Positions 1 to 6,172 are shown, numbered from the stretch's first letter. The stretch: DNA of 8,323 nt from Burkholderiaceae bacterium (GCA_947470165.1 CANISN010000064.1:1-8323); one strand, 5' to 3'. Translations and numbers: made by a program. Notes: a model not told the origin generated them from the sequence alone.

Positions 1-39
1 ACCCTCCTCCGAAGTTGTACTCAAGCTCTTAAGAAATAA
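1..39 (+). CDS. Possible 3' tail of an upstream gene (partial)
   Basis: From base 1 the first frame reads twelve codons (TLLRSCTQALKK) to a TAA at 37-39. That tail would fit the last helix of a CheY/PilG-type response regulator, which commonly precedes a PilI-like gene, but twelve residues cannot establish a family. The third frame also closes early, with TAA at 30-32. The second frame is open and runs into the next gene, so the upstream coding sequence could instead be part of that gene. Sequence left of the window would decide. Treat this as a placeholder. Confidence 0.22.
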   Translation, partial: TLLRSCTQALKK

Positions 40-55
40 AAGAGAAAATATTTCA

Positions 56-526
56 GTGGTGATGCGAATTGCTGGTCGGACTCCAATGAACGATAGCAAT
101 TGCGGAGTCAAGTTTGTCACTCCTCCAGATGCGGTGTACTTAACAGAGCAGGAGACTAAGCGTCTGGCTGATTACTATCGTCGCGATATGCTCTCGGCAA
201 TCCCAATTGATTGGCGCGCAGAAGCGGCCAATAATCTAATGCAAAGTGCAAAGCGATTAAATCTTATCGCCAAGGGTGTCATTGATCCATCTGGAGCTAA
301 TCCAGCCAAGGTTCAGTCTAAAGATGTTTTGGCTTGGCAGCACAAAAAGTTTCTAGAAAATATTGATACCTATTTTTCTCAAAGACGTAAGATTGAGATT
401 AGAAGTGCATCGTATTTAACTAGTATGGGCGATGCGGTCGTCGGCTTTGTTTGCAGCTTATTTATTTTTGCTATTGCCCTTGGATTGTTTTGGTATCAAG
501 GTCGCGTATCTGGTAAAAAATCATGA
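56..526 (+). CDS. Unrecognised small membrane protein with one C-terminal TM helix, first gene of a chemosensory-like cluster
   Basis: I do not recognise this family. The 156-residue product has a charged, mostly helical N-terminal part (about 1-122, with many Lys, Arg, Glu and Gln) and one strongly hydrophobic segment at about 126-147, followed by a short basic tail (GRVSGKKS). This predicts a C-terminally anchored inner-membrane protein with the bulk in the cytoplasm. The start is uncertain: GTG at 56 lies ten bases after a weak AGAGA, while ATG at 62 and ATG at 86 are in-frame alternatives. The frame is also open back to base 2, so a longer protein cannot be excluded. Its stop overlaps the next start (ATGA, 523-526), implying translational coupling with the CheW-like gene. 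In ordinary Pil-Chp operons this position holds a response regulator, but I see no receiver-domain fold here. A role as membrane partner of the adjacent receptor is inference from position. Confidence 0.72.
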   Translation: MVMRIAGRTPMNDSNCGVKFVTPPDAVYLTEQETKRLADYYRRDMLSAIPIDWRAEAANNLMQSAKRLNLIAKGVIDPSGANPAKVQSKDVLAWQHKKFLENIDTYFSQRRKIEIRSASYLTSMGDAVVGFVCSLFIFAIALGLFWYQGRVSGKKS

Positions 527-930
527 ACAATACTGAAAATCCAGAATATTGGCTTGGTATGCGCATTAATGGCGAAAGATACGCGCTCCCAGCGAGTTCG
601 GTAGAATCAGTTTTTTTATATCCTGAATCTGAGCAATCCTTAAAAGATCTTCGTATTAGTGGTGTTGTTGTTCATGAGGGTGCACCAGTGTATTTGCGCA
701 ATCATTTTCAGATCCTGCGTTTTAACCGTCGATCAGAGCGCCTTTCTGATTGGCAGCAGGTTCTGAAGTCAGGGAACGCTCCATGGATCGTAGTATTAAA
801 AGATGGCCTAAATAAGGATCTTGGCTTTAGAGTGAATAATATCTCCGGCCCCTTTCATGCTTCAGTTTTAAGTGATTCCTTGTTTGTGCATCACAATGGG
901 ATCGATTACCTATTGGTGGAGGCTTCATAG
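523..930 (+). CDS. Divergent CheW/PilI-like adaptor protein
   Basis: CheW-family proteins are beta-rich adaptors that join chemoreceptor tips to the CheA P5 domain. The 135-residue product shows the expected pattern in a reduced form: an opening strand with a GERYALP turn (residues 17-23) followed by SSVESVFLYP (25-34), a middle ISGVVVHEGAPVYL block (45-58) in place of the usual Gly-x-hydrophobic-Arg-Gly segment, and WIVVLKDG...LGFRVNNISGPF (88-111) in place of the strand ending in VDxV. It is shorter than most CheW proteins (about 150-170 residues) and lacks the usual RG and VD signatures. It overlaps the preceding gene by four bases and is followed by the PilJ-like receptor gene, so PilI is the closest positional equivalent. 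Family placement is likely; binding ability is unproven. Confidence 0.72.
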   Translation: MNNTENPEYWLGMRINGERYALPASSVESVFLYPESEQSLKDLRISGVVVHEGAPVYLRNHFQILRFNRRSERLSDWQQVLKSGNAPWIVVLKDGLNKDLGFRVNNISGPFHASVLSDSLFVHHNGIDYLLVEAS

Positions 931-946
931 AGCCAGGTAACTGGCT
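931..946 (+). repeat. Small perfect inverted repeat between the CheW-like and receptor genes
   Basis: AGCCAG (931-936), a four-base loop GTAA, and CTGGCT (941-946) can form a six-bp hairpin immediately after the TAG of the CheW-like gene. No T-run follows, so it is not a convincing terminator. The octamer GGCTTCAT occurs at both 921-928 and 943-950, flanking the left arm. It might act as an mRNA processing or stability element in the 40-base gap, but it may be chance. Confidence 0.35.
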
Positions 947-970
947 TCATTCATTAGCTAGAAAAAATAT

Positions 971-2935
971 ATGAGCAAAAAATATCAAAACCATATCTTT
1001 CAGCGAGCGACAATGCCATGGCGTTGGCTTGCAATTGCTTCTTTTGTTATTGCACTAGTGACTAGTATCAGTGCATTGATCTCGGCTCGCAATTGGGTTT
1101 CTGATGGCAAATATTTACAGTCAATTGATATTGAGCAAATTGAGGTGTTGCGCTTAATTCCAGCCTTAAAAGAGCTGCAATCTCAAACTAGTGGCCCCTT
1201 TGAACTGGAGCCTAGTTTTTTCAATCAGCTCAAAAAATCAGATAGCTTCTTTAAGTCCATTACAGGTAATGTTAAAGCCCCTCTAGATTCAGGAACATCT
1301 GGGGATGTAACTACAAAAGCAGGCAATACGACCCCAGTAGGCAAAACTCAGAGCGCTAGTAAAGATCCTGGTGTGGGCTCTACCCAGCTAGCTAGCCTTT
1401 CTGATAATCCTGTATTGGCCTTTTTTCAAAAGCTAGATGCCAAAATTATGAAGCTGGTGTTTGGCAAGCCAGATAAATATGCCCATCTATCGGAAGAAAA
1501 GCTTGAGGAAGCAGAAGTCTCCTCAGGTGCTGCAAGTCCATTTAAGGCCACTAGTGTTCAAGATGTTTTGGTGGGTGCAAAGAAAGCTGAGCAAGCTATC
1601 AGTACTGTGTTGAGCCAAGAAAAAAGTTTGGCTGGAGTTGGGATTCTGGCAAAGTCTGCAGAAGGCTTATTGGCTCCCAAAGGGGTGCTTGAATTCGATA
1701 AGATTGCCGTAGACTCCCCAGTCAAAAAGTATGCAGAAAGTCTGGATGCTTTTATTAAGGCAAACAATGCTTGGCAAAAAAATATTACTGATGCCACCAG
1801 TTCCTCTGAGCTTCAAAAAGCTTTAGGTACGGTAATCGACCAAAAAGTCCTTCTGGAAATTGAGTTAAGCAAAAAGGCTGCCGGAAAACCTCTTTCTAAA
1901 TTAGGTGAAGTGATGGCAAAAGTTCATCAAACACCTTGGCATACAAAACTACCGCAAGAGAGTGCTTTGGCGATCAAGCTCTATGTAAAAAGCATGTCGA
2001 CTATTAGAGATTTTGCTTCTAGCCATGAGGCTTTAAAGGTGGTCGCCCAGGGAAATGCAGAATATCTAGGTTTATTTGACTTCAAAACTGCTGGTGGGTT
2101 TTTAGGTCTTACTATTGTGTCCATTGTCGGTTTGCTGGGTATCGCGATTGGTGGATACATGTTCTCCCACAATACCAACTTAAACGCAACGGATTTGCAA
2201 CGCACATCAAAGGTAGTCTCTGCTGCCGATCAACTCTTGAGTTCAATCGATTTGGGCTTTGCTAATGCGCCTAGTATCAAAGCTTTAGATGAAGTAAAAA
2301 TTGAGCCTAAGCTTGCCGCTAGTCAGACTCCACAGCAGCTTAATAAAGAAGCAACCTCACCTGAATTAAAGACTGTAGTGAATGTCATTTCTGAGCTTAG
2401 CGATGGCTTAAGAGGAAAGATCGGTGATATCGAGCGCCGCTTCAAGTTACTAAGCCAACTCAGCAATAAGTTGCGACACTCTGTAAATACGCTTCAAGAT
2501 AAGGCTGCACAAATTCGATCTGCTGATTCCCGTGAGGACGATGAAGCCTACTCTGGCTCTTCTGAGAGAAGTAGTAGGGTAGGCCCTTTGGATCAGTTGC
2601 AAGATGCATTCTTTGCCTTGAAGCAGCAGGGAGTCAGACTGTACTTGGCTATTTTAGATAACCACTCCAGTAAGCAACTTGCCGTAGAGACTGAGCAACT
2701 GAATCTATTGGTTGATCGAGTGGAGGCTACAGTATCAAAAATGAGGGGTTCTCTTGCCTTGGCTTTGGATCAAGCGACAGCTTCTGAGCAGCTTGCGCCG
2801 GAGATTTCTTTAGAGGCAATTGAGCTCATGGGTATGGATGCAAAACAAGTCATCCGTGATCTCGATATATGGGAAGAAGAGTTTGATGGTCTAGGTCAAG
2901 AGTTTGCGGATCTGAAGCGTCAAGCGAAAACTTAA
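971..2935 (+). CDS. Divergent PilJ-like two-TM chemoreceptor
   Basis: This 654-residue protein has the layout of the type IV pilus receptor PilJ (about 680 residues). TM1 lies at about 17-38, a large periplasmic domain at about 40-373, TM2 at about 376-397, and a cytoplasmic helical part at 399-654. The start of the periplasmic domain (about 52-100, VLRLIPALKELQ then FFNQLKKSDSFFKSITGN) follows the spacing of the PilJ N-terminal domain, in which a helix leads into AFxxL...SxxxF. Residues 105-145 are a low-complexity Ser/Thr/Gly linker. In the cytoplasm, LYLAILDNHSSKQLA and then EQLNLLVDRVE (about 557-585) resemble in spacing a methyl-accepting hairpin tip and its return helix, but the near-invariant tip signature is gone, the turn is a few residues shorter and no clear HAMP is seen. 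It follows the CheW-like gene by 40 bases, with no strong ribosome site before ATG 971. Receptor ancestry is likely; signalling competence is doubtful. Confidence 0.68.
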   Translation: MSKKYQNHIFQRATMPWRWLAIASFVIALVTSISALISARNWVSDGKYLQSIDIEQIEVLRLIPALKELQSQTSGPFELEPSFFNQLKKSDSFFKSITGNVKAPLDSGTSGDVTTKAGNTTPVGKTQSASKDPGVGSTQLASLSDNPVLAFFQKLDAKIMKLVFGKPDKYAHLSEEKLEEAEVSSGAASPFKATSVQDVLVGAKKAEQAISTVLSQEKSLAGVGILAKSAEGLLAPKGVLEFDKIAVDSPVKKYAESLDAFIKANNAWQKNITDATSSSELQKALGTVIDQKVLLEIELSKKAAGKPLSKLGEVMAKVHQTPWHTKLPQESALAIKLYVKSMSTIRDFASSHEALKVVAQGNAEYLGLFDFKTAGGFLGLTIVSIVGLLGIAIGGYMFSHNTNLNATDLQRTSKVVSAADQLLSSIDLGFANAPSIKALDEVKIEPKLAASQTPQQLNKEATSPELKTVVNVISELSDGLRGKIGDIERRFKLLSQLSNKLRHSVNTLQDKAAQIRSADSREDDEAYSGSSERSSRVGPLDQLQDAFFALKQQGVRLYLAILDNHSSKQLAVETEQLNLLVDRVEATVSKMRGSLALALDQATASEQLAPEISLEAIELMGMDAKQVIRDLDIWEEEFDGLGQEFADLKRQAKT

Positions 2936-2974
2936 TTCGCCCAATAAGATAACTGGATATAAAGCGCAAACCCT

Positions 2975-4495
2975 ATGTCTGAAGAAAAACCGCTATTTCT
3001 AATCGATGTTGATCGCGCGATTGAGGGCTTACTGTCATCTGCTCCGGTAAATGGCAGTGCTGGGTCAGTCAGAGTTGAATCCTTAGTAATGTATTGCGTA
3101 GATTTAGCAAATGCGCTTGATGGTGCAGGACTCGATGCTTTAAGTAGATATACAAACGAATTATCCGAAAGTTTTATTGCCAATCGTCCTCAGGCAATTA
3201 TGTTGATCTCAGATTTAGTTGCCTTAGTGAATGCAGAGACCTCACATATTCACCCCTCTGGAGAGTCTCATGCTTTGCCCAGCCCTGAACAACTAAACCA
3301 AGCTAAAGCGGAATTCGAGAAAAAATTAGCACAGCTTAAAGAAGGTACTCCAGTCTCATCGGTGCCTATTTCTCTTTTGCTTGCAGGGCCGCAAGCTACT
3401 GAGCCTGTAACCAATGAGGACTATGCAGATGAGTTTCCAAATCAGGAATTCACTTCGCAGCTCAAAGAAGGCTTAAAGGTGCAGGAAAAGCAATCTGAGT
3501 CCTCACCTCAGATATCAGAACCTAGGATGGAGTCGGATGTCCGCAATGAGCGTGAGATTGAGTTAAATCGTACTTTAGATCGTACGATGAGTGAGCTAAA
3601 GAATCTCCTGGCGCCCAAGCAGGATTCACCCCCAGTTATTGCGCCAAAGCCAAAAGCTTTTGCAATACCTGAGGGCTTATCCCAGCCCATCGATCGTGCA
3701 AGTGCTTTTGAGTATTCCAGTAACGCCCGTTACTTAGATAAACATTATGTTTTAGATCGCTCAAGGAATTTAAATCGGCTCCAAAAAGCCCGTAGCCTGG
3801 CTGGCAAAGGCAATAGTTGGAGTGGGGTAGAGCTCGACTATGTCTTGGGTAAGGAGCAGGATGAACTAATTCGCGTAGGACAGCAATCCTTGCGACATAT
3901 TTTTGATAATTTAACGGATGAGCTGTTGATCGATGAAGTCTATGCAGACTCCGATATTGCCCAGCAGTTATTAACCATCTTAAGTATTTTGCCTCCATGC
4001 CCTAGTATTTTTGCTGTTCAGCAAGAGCTCATGATTTTTATTGATTTGGACCATATTTCTTTATCTCAAGAGCACTTACTAGCTGTGGGTAGCATGATGG
4101 CTGAAATCGGCGGATCTTTGGAAGTCCATCACGAGGGTGTGCGACTGTCTTGCCCATCAAGTCTTTTGAGAATGCCGATGGCATTCTTTACTCGCCACGG
4201 AGAGCATTTTGCAGTTTCTGCGATTCAGTATTTGGGTGAAGAGCCACTCGAAAAGGTCTCCAGCTCTAAAGTAGATTCTTTGGGTGAAATCATTCATCCC
4301 TCTAGAAAGATTGCCGTCCGAGCAGGCTTGGAGAGTTATTGGATTTATGCCCACGAGTTTTTAGGTGTTGAGAATATGAATATTCACAAAAATATTCCAG
4401 CGGTATTGGAGCGACCCCATTGGTTAGCAGGTGTGGCTTTAGATGGCACAAATACCGCCTATTCTTGGGTTGCGCTGGATCGGTACGTCAAATAA
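2975..4495 (+). CDS. Degenerate CheA/ChpA-like protein without visible kinase motifs
   Basis: The 506 residues fall into a helical N-terminal domain (about 1-122), a low-complexity Glu/Ser/Pro/Gln linker (about 123-240), and a C-terminal part. IGGSLEVHHEG (378-388) matches the segment that closes the CheA ATPase domain. A CheW-like P5 module then follows (about 398-506): MAFFTRHGEHFAVSAIQYLG at the first strands, and SYWIYAHEFLGVENMNIHKN then LAGVALDGTNTAYSWVALD at the end, aligning with CheA's VDxxLGxxEVVxK and GAxxLxDGxxALIxD. What is missing matters more. I see no His-box of the H-x-x-K-G type in the N-terminal domain, no N-box, no DxGxG, and no GxG of the G2 box before IGGSLEV. The family suggests assembly with receptor and CheW-like partners; kinase activity is unlikely. 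It begins 39 bases after the receptor gene, and its TAA shares one base with the flgA ATG. Confidence 0.7.
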   Translation: MSEEKPLFLIDVDRAIEGLLSSAPVNGSAGSVRVESLVMYCVDLANALDGAGLDALSRYTNELSESFIANRPQAIMLISDLVALVNAETSHIHPSGESHALPSPEQLNQAKAEFEKKLAQLKEGTPVSSVPISLLLAGPQATEPVTNEDYADEFPNQEFTSQLKEGLKVQEKQSESSPQISEPRMESDVRNEREIELNRTLDRTMSELKNLLAPKQDSPPVIAPKPKAFAIPEGLSQPIDRASAFEYSSNARYLDKHYVLDRSRNLNRLQKARSLAGKGNSWSGVELDYVLGKEQDELIRVGQQSLRHIFDNLTDELLIDEVYADSDIAQQLLTILSILPPCPSIFAVQQELMIFIDLDHISLSQEHLLAVGSMMAEIGGSLEVHHEGVRLSCPSSLLRMPMAFFTRHGEHFAVSAIQYLGEEPLEKVSSSKVDSLGEIIHPSRKIAVRAGLESYWIYAHEFLGVENMNIHKNIPAVLERPHWLAGVALDGTNTAYSWVALDRYVK

Positions 4496-5187
4496 TGCGC
4501 TTTTTCAGAACTACTTTTTTTGCCTGTTTGATTCAGTGCCTTGGAGTTGTATCGACTCAAGCAGCATTGCCCCCAGATATTGAGGTTTCTATCAAGAAAT
4601 ATATTCAAAAAAGCCCGAGCGTGAATGGTTTGAGAGTAGAAGTTGAGTTTAATGATTCCAATCAGACTATTCCAGCTTGCTTGGGGGGTACGATTGAGAT
4701 TGCTAGTCCGCCAGGTGTTCTTCGTCTGTGGGGTAGGACCACCATTCAAGTTCGTTGCGCCAAAGCAGCTTGGATGATTAATGTGCCAGTACATATCCGT
4801 GCTTTTGGGGATTATGTGGTCGCCGGACGTTATCTTCCCATGGGTCAAAAGTTAGAAATTGGCGATATTCGGGTCATAGAGGGGGATTTAAGTACTCTGC
4901 CAGATGATGTATTACGTAACCCCAGGGCTGCTTATGAGCGGGCGTTGGTAAGGCCCCTCCAAATGGGGTCCCCCATTGGGCTAAACGATTTAAAAGAATC
5001 ATCCGTAATAAAAGTAGGAGATCCTGTTCGCATCCAACTAATGGGGAAGGATTTCCAAGTATCAGGTGAAGGTACAGCCCAAACTGCGGGTTTAGTGGGC
5101 GATATGGTTCGGGTTCGCTTGTTAGATGGGCAGATATTGCAGGGTAAAGTCTTGAGGCCTGGTGTGATTGGTATTAATATGGAGTGA
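4495..5187 (+). CDS. flgA: Flagellar basal body P-ring formation protein FlgA
   Basis: FlgA is a periplasmic chaperone needed for assembly of FlgI into the P-ring around the flagellar rod. The 230-residue product opens with a clear Sec signal peptide (MRFFRTTFFA, hydrophobic core to VVST) with cleavage likely after the first Ala of TQAA (residue 23). An N-terminal domain has two cysteines (62 and 88) that could pair. A SAF-type segment follows at about 108-167 (VVAGRYLPMGQKLEIGDI to RPLQMGSPI), then the family's C-terminal beta domain with VKVGDPVRI-like and GDMVRVR...GQILQGKV strands (about 172-230). Length is normal. ATG 4495 is preferred over an upstream in-frame start at 4420 because it begins exactly at the signal peptide and gives TAATG coupling to the CheA-like gene. 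The flgA-flgM-flgN order matches the classical operon. Confidence 0.95.
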   Translation: MRFFRTTFFACLIQCLGVVSTQAALPPDIEVSIKKYIQKSPSVNGLRVEVEFNDSNQTIPACLGGTIEIASPPGVLRLWGRTTIQVRCAKAAWMINVPVHIRAFGDYVVAGRYLPMGQKLEIGDIRVIEGDLSTLPDDVLRNPRAAYERALVRPLQMGSPIGLNDLKESSVIKVGDPVRIQLMGKDFQVSGEGTAQTAGLVGDMVRVRLLDGQILQGKVLRPGVIGINME

Positions 5188-5200
5188 GCAAATACTCACT
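5183..5200 (+). repeat. Perfect inverted repeat spanning the flgA stop codon
   Basis: AGTGAG (5183-5188) and CTCACT (5195-5200) form a six-bp stem with a six-base loop. The left arm contains the flgA TGA stop (5185-5187). Without a following T-run it is unlikely to be a strong intrinsic terminator. It could be an operator half-site pair or reduce read-through into flgM. Confidence 0.35.
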
Positions 5201-5216
5201 TAATGTAGTAGGATAA
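5189..5216 (+). promoter_or_regulatory. Weak candidate promoter for flgM
   Basis: CAAA at 5189-5192, a 16-base gap and TAGGATAA at 5209-5216 form a partial match to the sigma-28 pattern (TAAA, 15 bases, GCCGATAA; five of eight at the -10). GGATAAT also resembles a sigma-70 -10, without a good -35. In enteric bacteria flgM is transcribed both with flgA and from its own sigma-28 promoter, which is why this gap was examined. The match is weak. Confidence 0.25.
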
Positions 5217-5267
5217 TCTTTACCAAGGCAGTATTAGCTTGTAGAATGGCCTCATGGAGCGGTACAC

Positions 5268-5273
5268 AGGAGA
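5268..5273 (+). promoter_or_regulatory. Ribosome binding site that sets the flgM start
   Basis: AGGAGA lies five bases before ATG 5279 and is the best Shine-Dalgarno match in the window. It rules out the in-frame upstream ATG at 5246 and gives a protein beginning MKINENA, as expected for FlgM. Confidence 0.8.
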
Positions 5274-5278
5274 ATGAG

Positions 5279-5623
5279 ATGAAAATTAATGAGAATGCAG
5301 CACTGATTCCACAAAATCCAGGAGTGGTTAAAGCCACACCAGGCTCAAACTCGGCTTCTGAAAATAACGCTACTGCTAAAGCTCCAAGGGATGTGATATC
5401 TGGTCCAGCTGTTAATCTGGATATTAGTCTGACCGCTAAATTGGCTGAGGTTCAAACTGACTCCAAAGCTAGCAAAGCTAGCAAAGCGAGTGATGAGGCT
5501 TTAATTGAAAGACTTCGCGCTAAGGTTGCTGCTGGCGAATTTGAGATTGATTACAAACAAATCTCCCAGGCGATGCTCAAGGATGTCATTAACGCAATTG
5601 GTCAAAAGCCAAGTCGCGCGTAA
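5279..5623 (+). CDS. flgM: Negative regulator of flagellin synthesis, anti-sigma-28 factor FlgM
   Basis: FlgM binds sigma-28 (FliA) and holds it inactive until the hook-basal body is finished, when it is exported through the flagellum and late genes switch on. The 114-residue product has the usual flexible N-terminal half (MKINENA start, rich in Asn, Ala and Ser), a VNLDISLTAKLAEVQ segment (46-59), and the conserved sigma-binding helices (ALIERLRAKVAAGEFEIDYKQISQAML, about 74-100). The motif pattern I-x-x-L-R-x-x-I/V-x-x-G-x-[FY]-x-[IV]-D is intact. Between the halves lies a Ser-Lys-Ala triplet repeat encoded by a 9-bp tandem repeat. It sits 91 bases after flgA, with its own strong ribosome site. 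Its target FliA is encoded about 2.2 kb downstream on the opposite strand. Confidence 0.94.
   Translation: MKINENAALIPQNPGVVKATPGSNSASENNATAKAPRDVISGPAVNLDISLTAKLAEVQTDSKASKASKASDEALIERLRAKVAAGEFEIDYKQISQAMLKDVINAIGQKPSRA
5465..5491 (+). repeat. Three tandem 9-bp units inside flgM
   Basis: AAAGCTAGC occurs at 5465-5473 and 5474-5482, and the variant AAAGCGAGT follows at 5483-5491. The units encode Lys-Ala-Ser three times in the linker between the export half and the sigma-binding half of FlgM. As the unit is a multiple of three, copy-number change would alter linker length without a frameshift. Confidence 0.85.
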
Positions 5624-5667
5624 CGTATCTCTAGCAATCACCCCTGTAGTACCCCTGACTAATTTCT

Positions 5668-6081
5668 ATGGCTGATCCTGTTCCATCAATGTCATTTGAT
5701 GGCCTCCTTGCTTTTCTGGAGAAAATCGATATAGCTGTTAGGGGTTTGCGCACTGCCTTAGAGGCCAACGACATGGATCGTTTGCCAAATGCCTTGGAAC
5801 TTACCAACTTAGCCTTAGATTCGATCTATAGCTATCCTGGTGGCGTTGAAAAGCTTAAGGGGGATATTAATCAGTTTCCAGAGGGGCAAAAAGAGAAGCT
5901 TGTAGGCTTGCTTAATGAAACCTCAACTAATCATCAAATCAATGGCGACTTAATTCGTTTGGCTATGCAGCGCAGCGCAGCCATGCAATCATTTATTGCT
6001 CAACAAGCCCCAAGCGCTACGTATGGTAGTGATGGTGGCGTGCCAGGATCTGTAGGTGGAGTCTTATCGCGTAAGGTTTAG
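5668..6081 (+). CDS. flgN: Flagellar export chaperone FlgN
   Basis: FlgN is the cytoplasmic chaperone that keeps the hook-filament junction proteins FlgK and FlgL soluble and delivers them to the flagellar export gate. The 137-residue, mainly helical product has the usual length. Signatures include an N-terminal helix (FDGLLAFLEKIDIAVRGLRTAL, about 10-31), a central charged helix pair, N-x-x-x-N-G-x-L-I spacing near the third helix (NHQINGDLI, 88-96), and the TYGSDG tail (118-123) typical of betaproteobacterial FlgN. A Gly/Val-rich end follows. It starts 44 bases after flgM. The ribosome site is weak, and ACCCCTG is duplicated at 5640-5646 and 5651-5657 in the gap. Assignment rests on both sequence and the flgA-flgM-flgN order. 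Confidence 0.9.
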   Translation: MADPVPSMSFDGLLAFLEKIDIAVRGLRTALEANDMDRLPNALELTNLALDSIYSYPGGVEKLKGDINQFPEGQKEKLVGLLNETSTNHQINGDLIRLAMQRSAAMQSFIAQQAPSATYGSDGGVPGSVGGVLSRKV

Positions 6082-6129
6082 GACTAATACAGTCCGCACT
6101 AAGCAGTTTCTTAAGATGAGCTAACTGCT
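6081..6129 (+). terminator. Two small hairpins at the end of the flg operon
   Basis: GGACT (6081-6085) pairs with AGTCC (6091-6095) across a five-base loop right at the flgN stop. AGCAGTT (6102-6108) pairs perfectly with AACTGCT (6123-6129) across a 14-base loop that contains the palindrome TCTTAAGA. The sequence after it (ATTATTAATATAG) is AT-rich but not a T-run, so termination may be partial. It marks the boundary between the flg operon and ycgR. Confidence 0.35.
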
Positions 6130-6133
6130 ATTA

Positions 6134-6148
6134 TTAATATAGTCAACC
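6134..6148 (+). promoter_or_regulatory. Shared 15-base motif, ycgR copy
   Basis: TTAATATAGTCAACC here matches 13 of 15 bases with CTAATATAATCAACC at 7023-7037 in front of the Sel1-repeat gene. It contains a TATAGT that could be a sigma-70 -10, but there is no good -35 at the right distance. It may be a regulator site or a promoter core. Confidence 0.35.
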
Positions 6149-6172
6149 TTTACGCTATCTCAAGGTATAGGT

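Noticed and set aside
2..130. Reading the extended first frame as a receiver (response regulator) domain, from ISVVMRIAG and VKFVTPP as strands 4 and 5
   Set aside because: Only about eleven residues separate the two putative strands, too few for the helix that should lie between them, and no conserved Thr/Ser or Lys is in place.
1558..1797. Short - strand open frames inside the receptor gene (also 1981-2205) and one at 2932-3183
   Set aside because: They are shadows of the + strand genes, without ribosome sites or domain features.
3636..3998. A 120-codon open frame on the - strand
   Set aside because: It lies wholly inside the CheA-like gene, opposite a well-formed coding frame. Its translation is low-complexity in an atypical way (many Arg, His, Tyr, Leu) with no recognisable domain.
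4420..4494. N-terminal extension of flgA by 25 codons
   Set aside because: It overlaps the end of the CheA-like gene and would bury the signal peptide. ATG 4495 starts exactly at a normal signal peptide.
4459..4848. A 129-codon open frame on the - strand
   Set aside because: It is antisense to flgA, a confidently identified gene, and its translation resembles no family.
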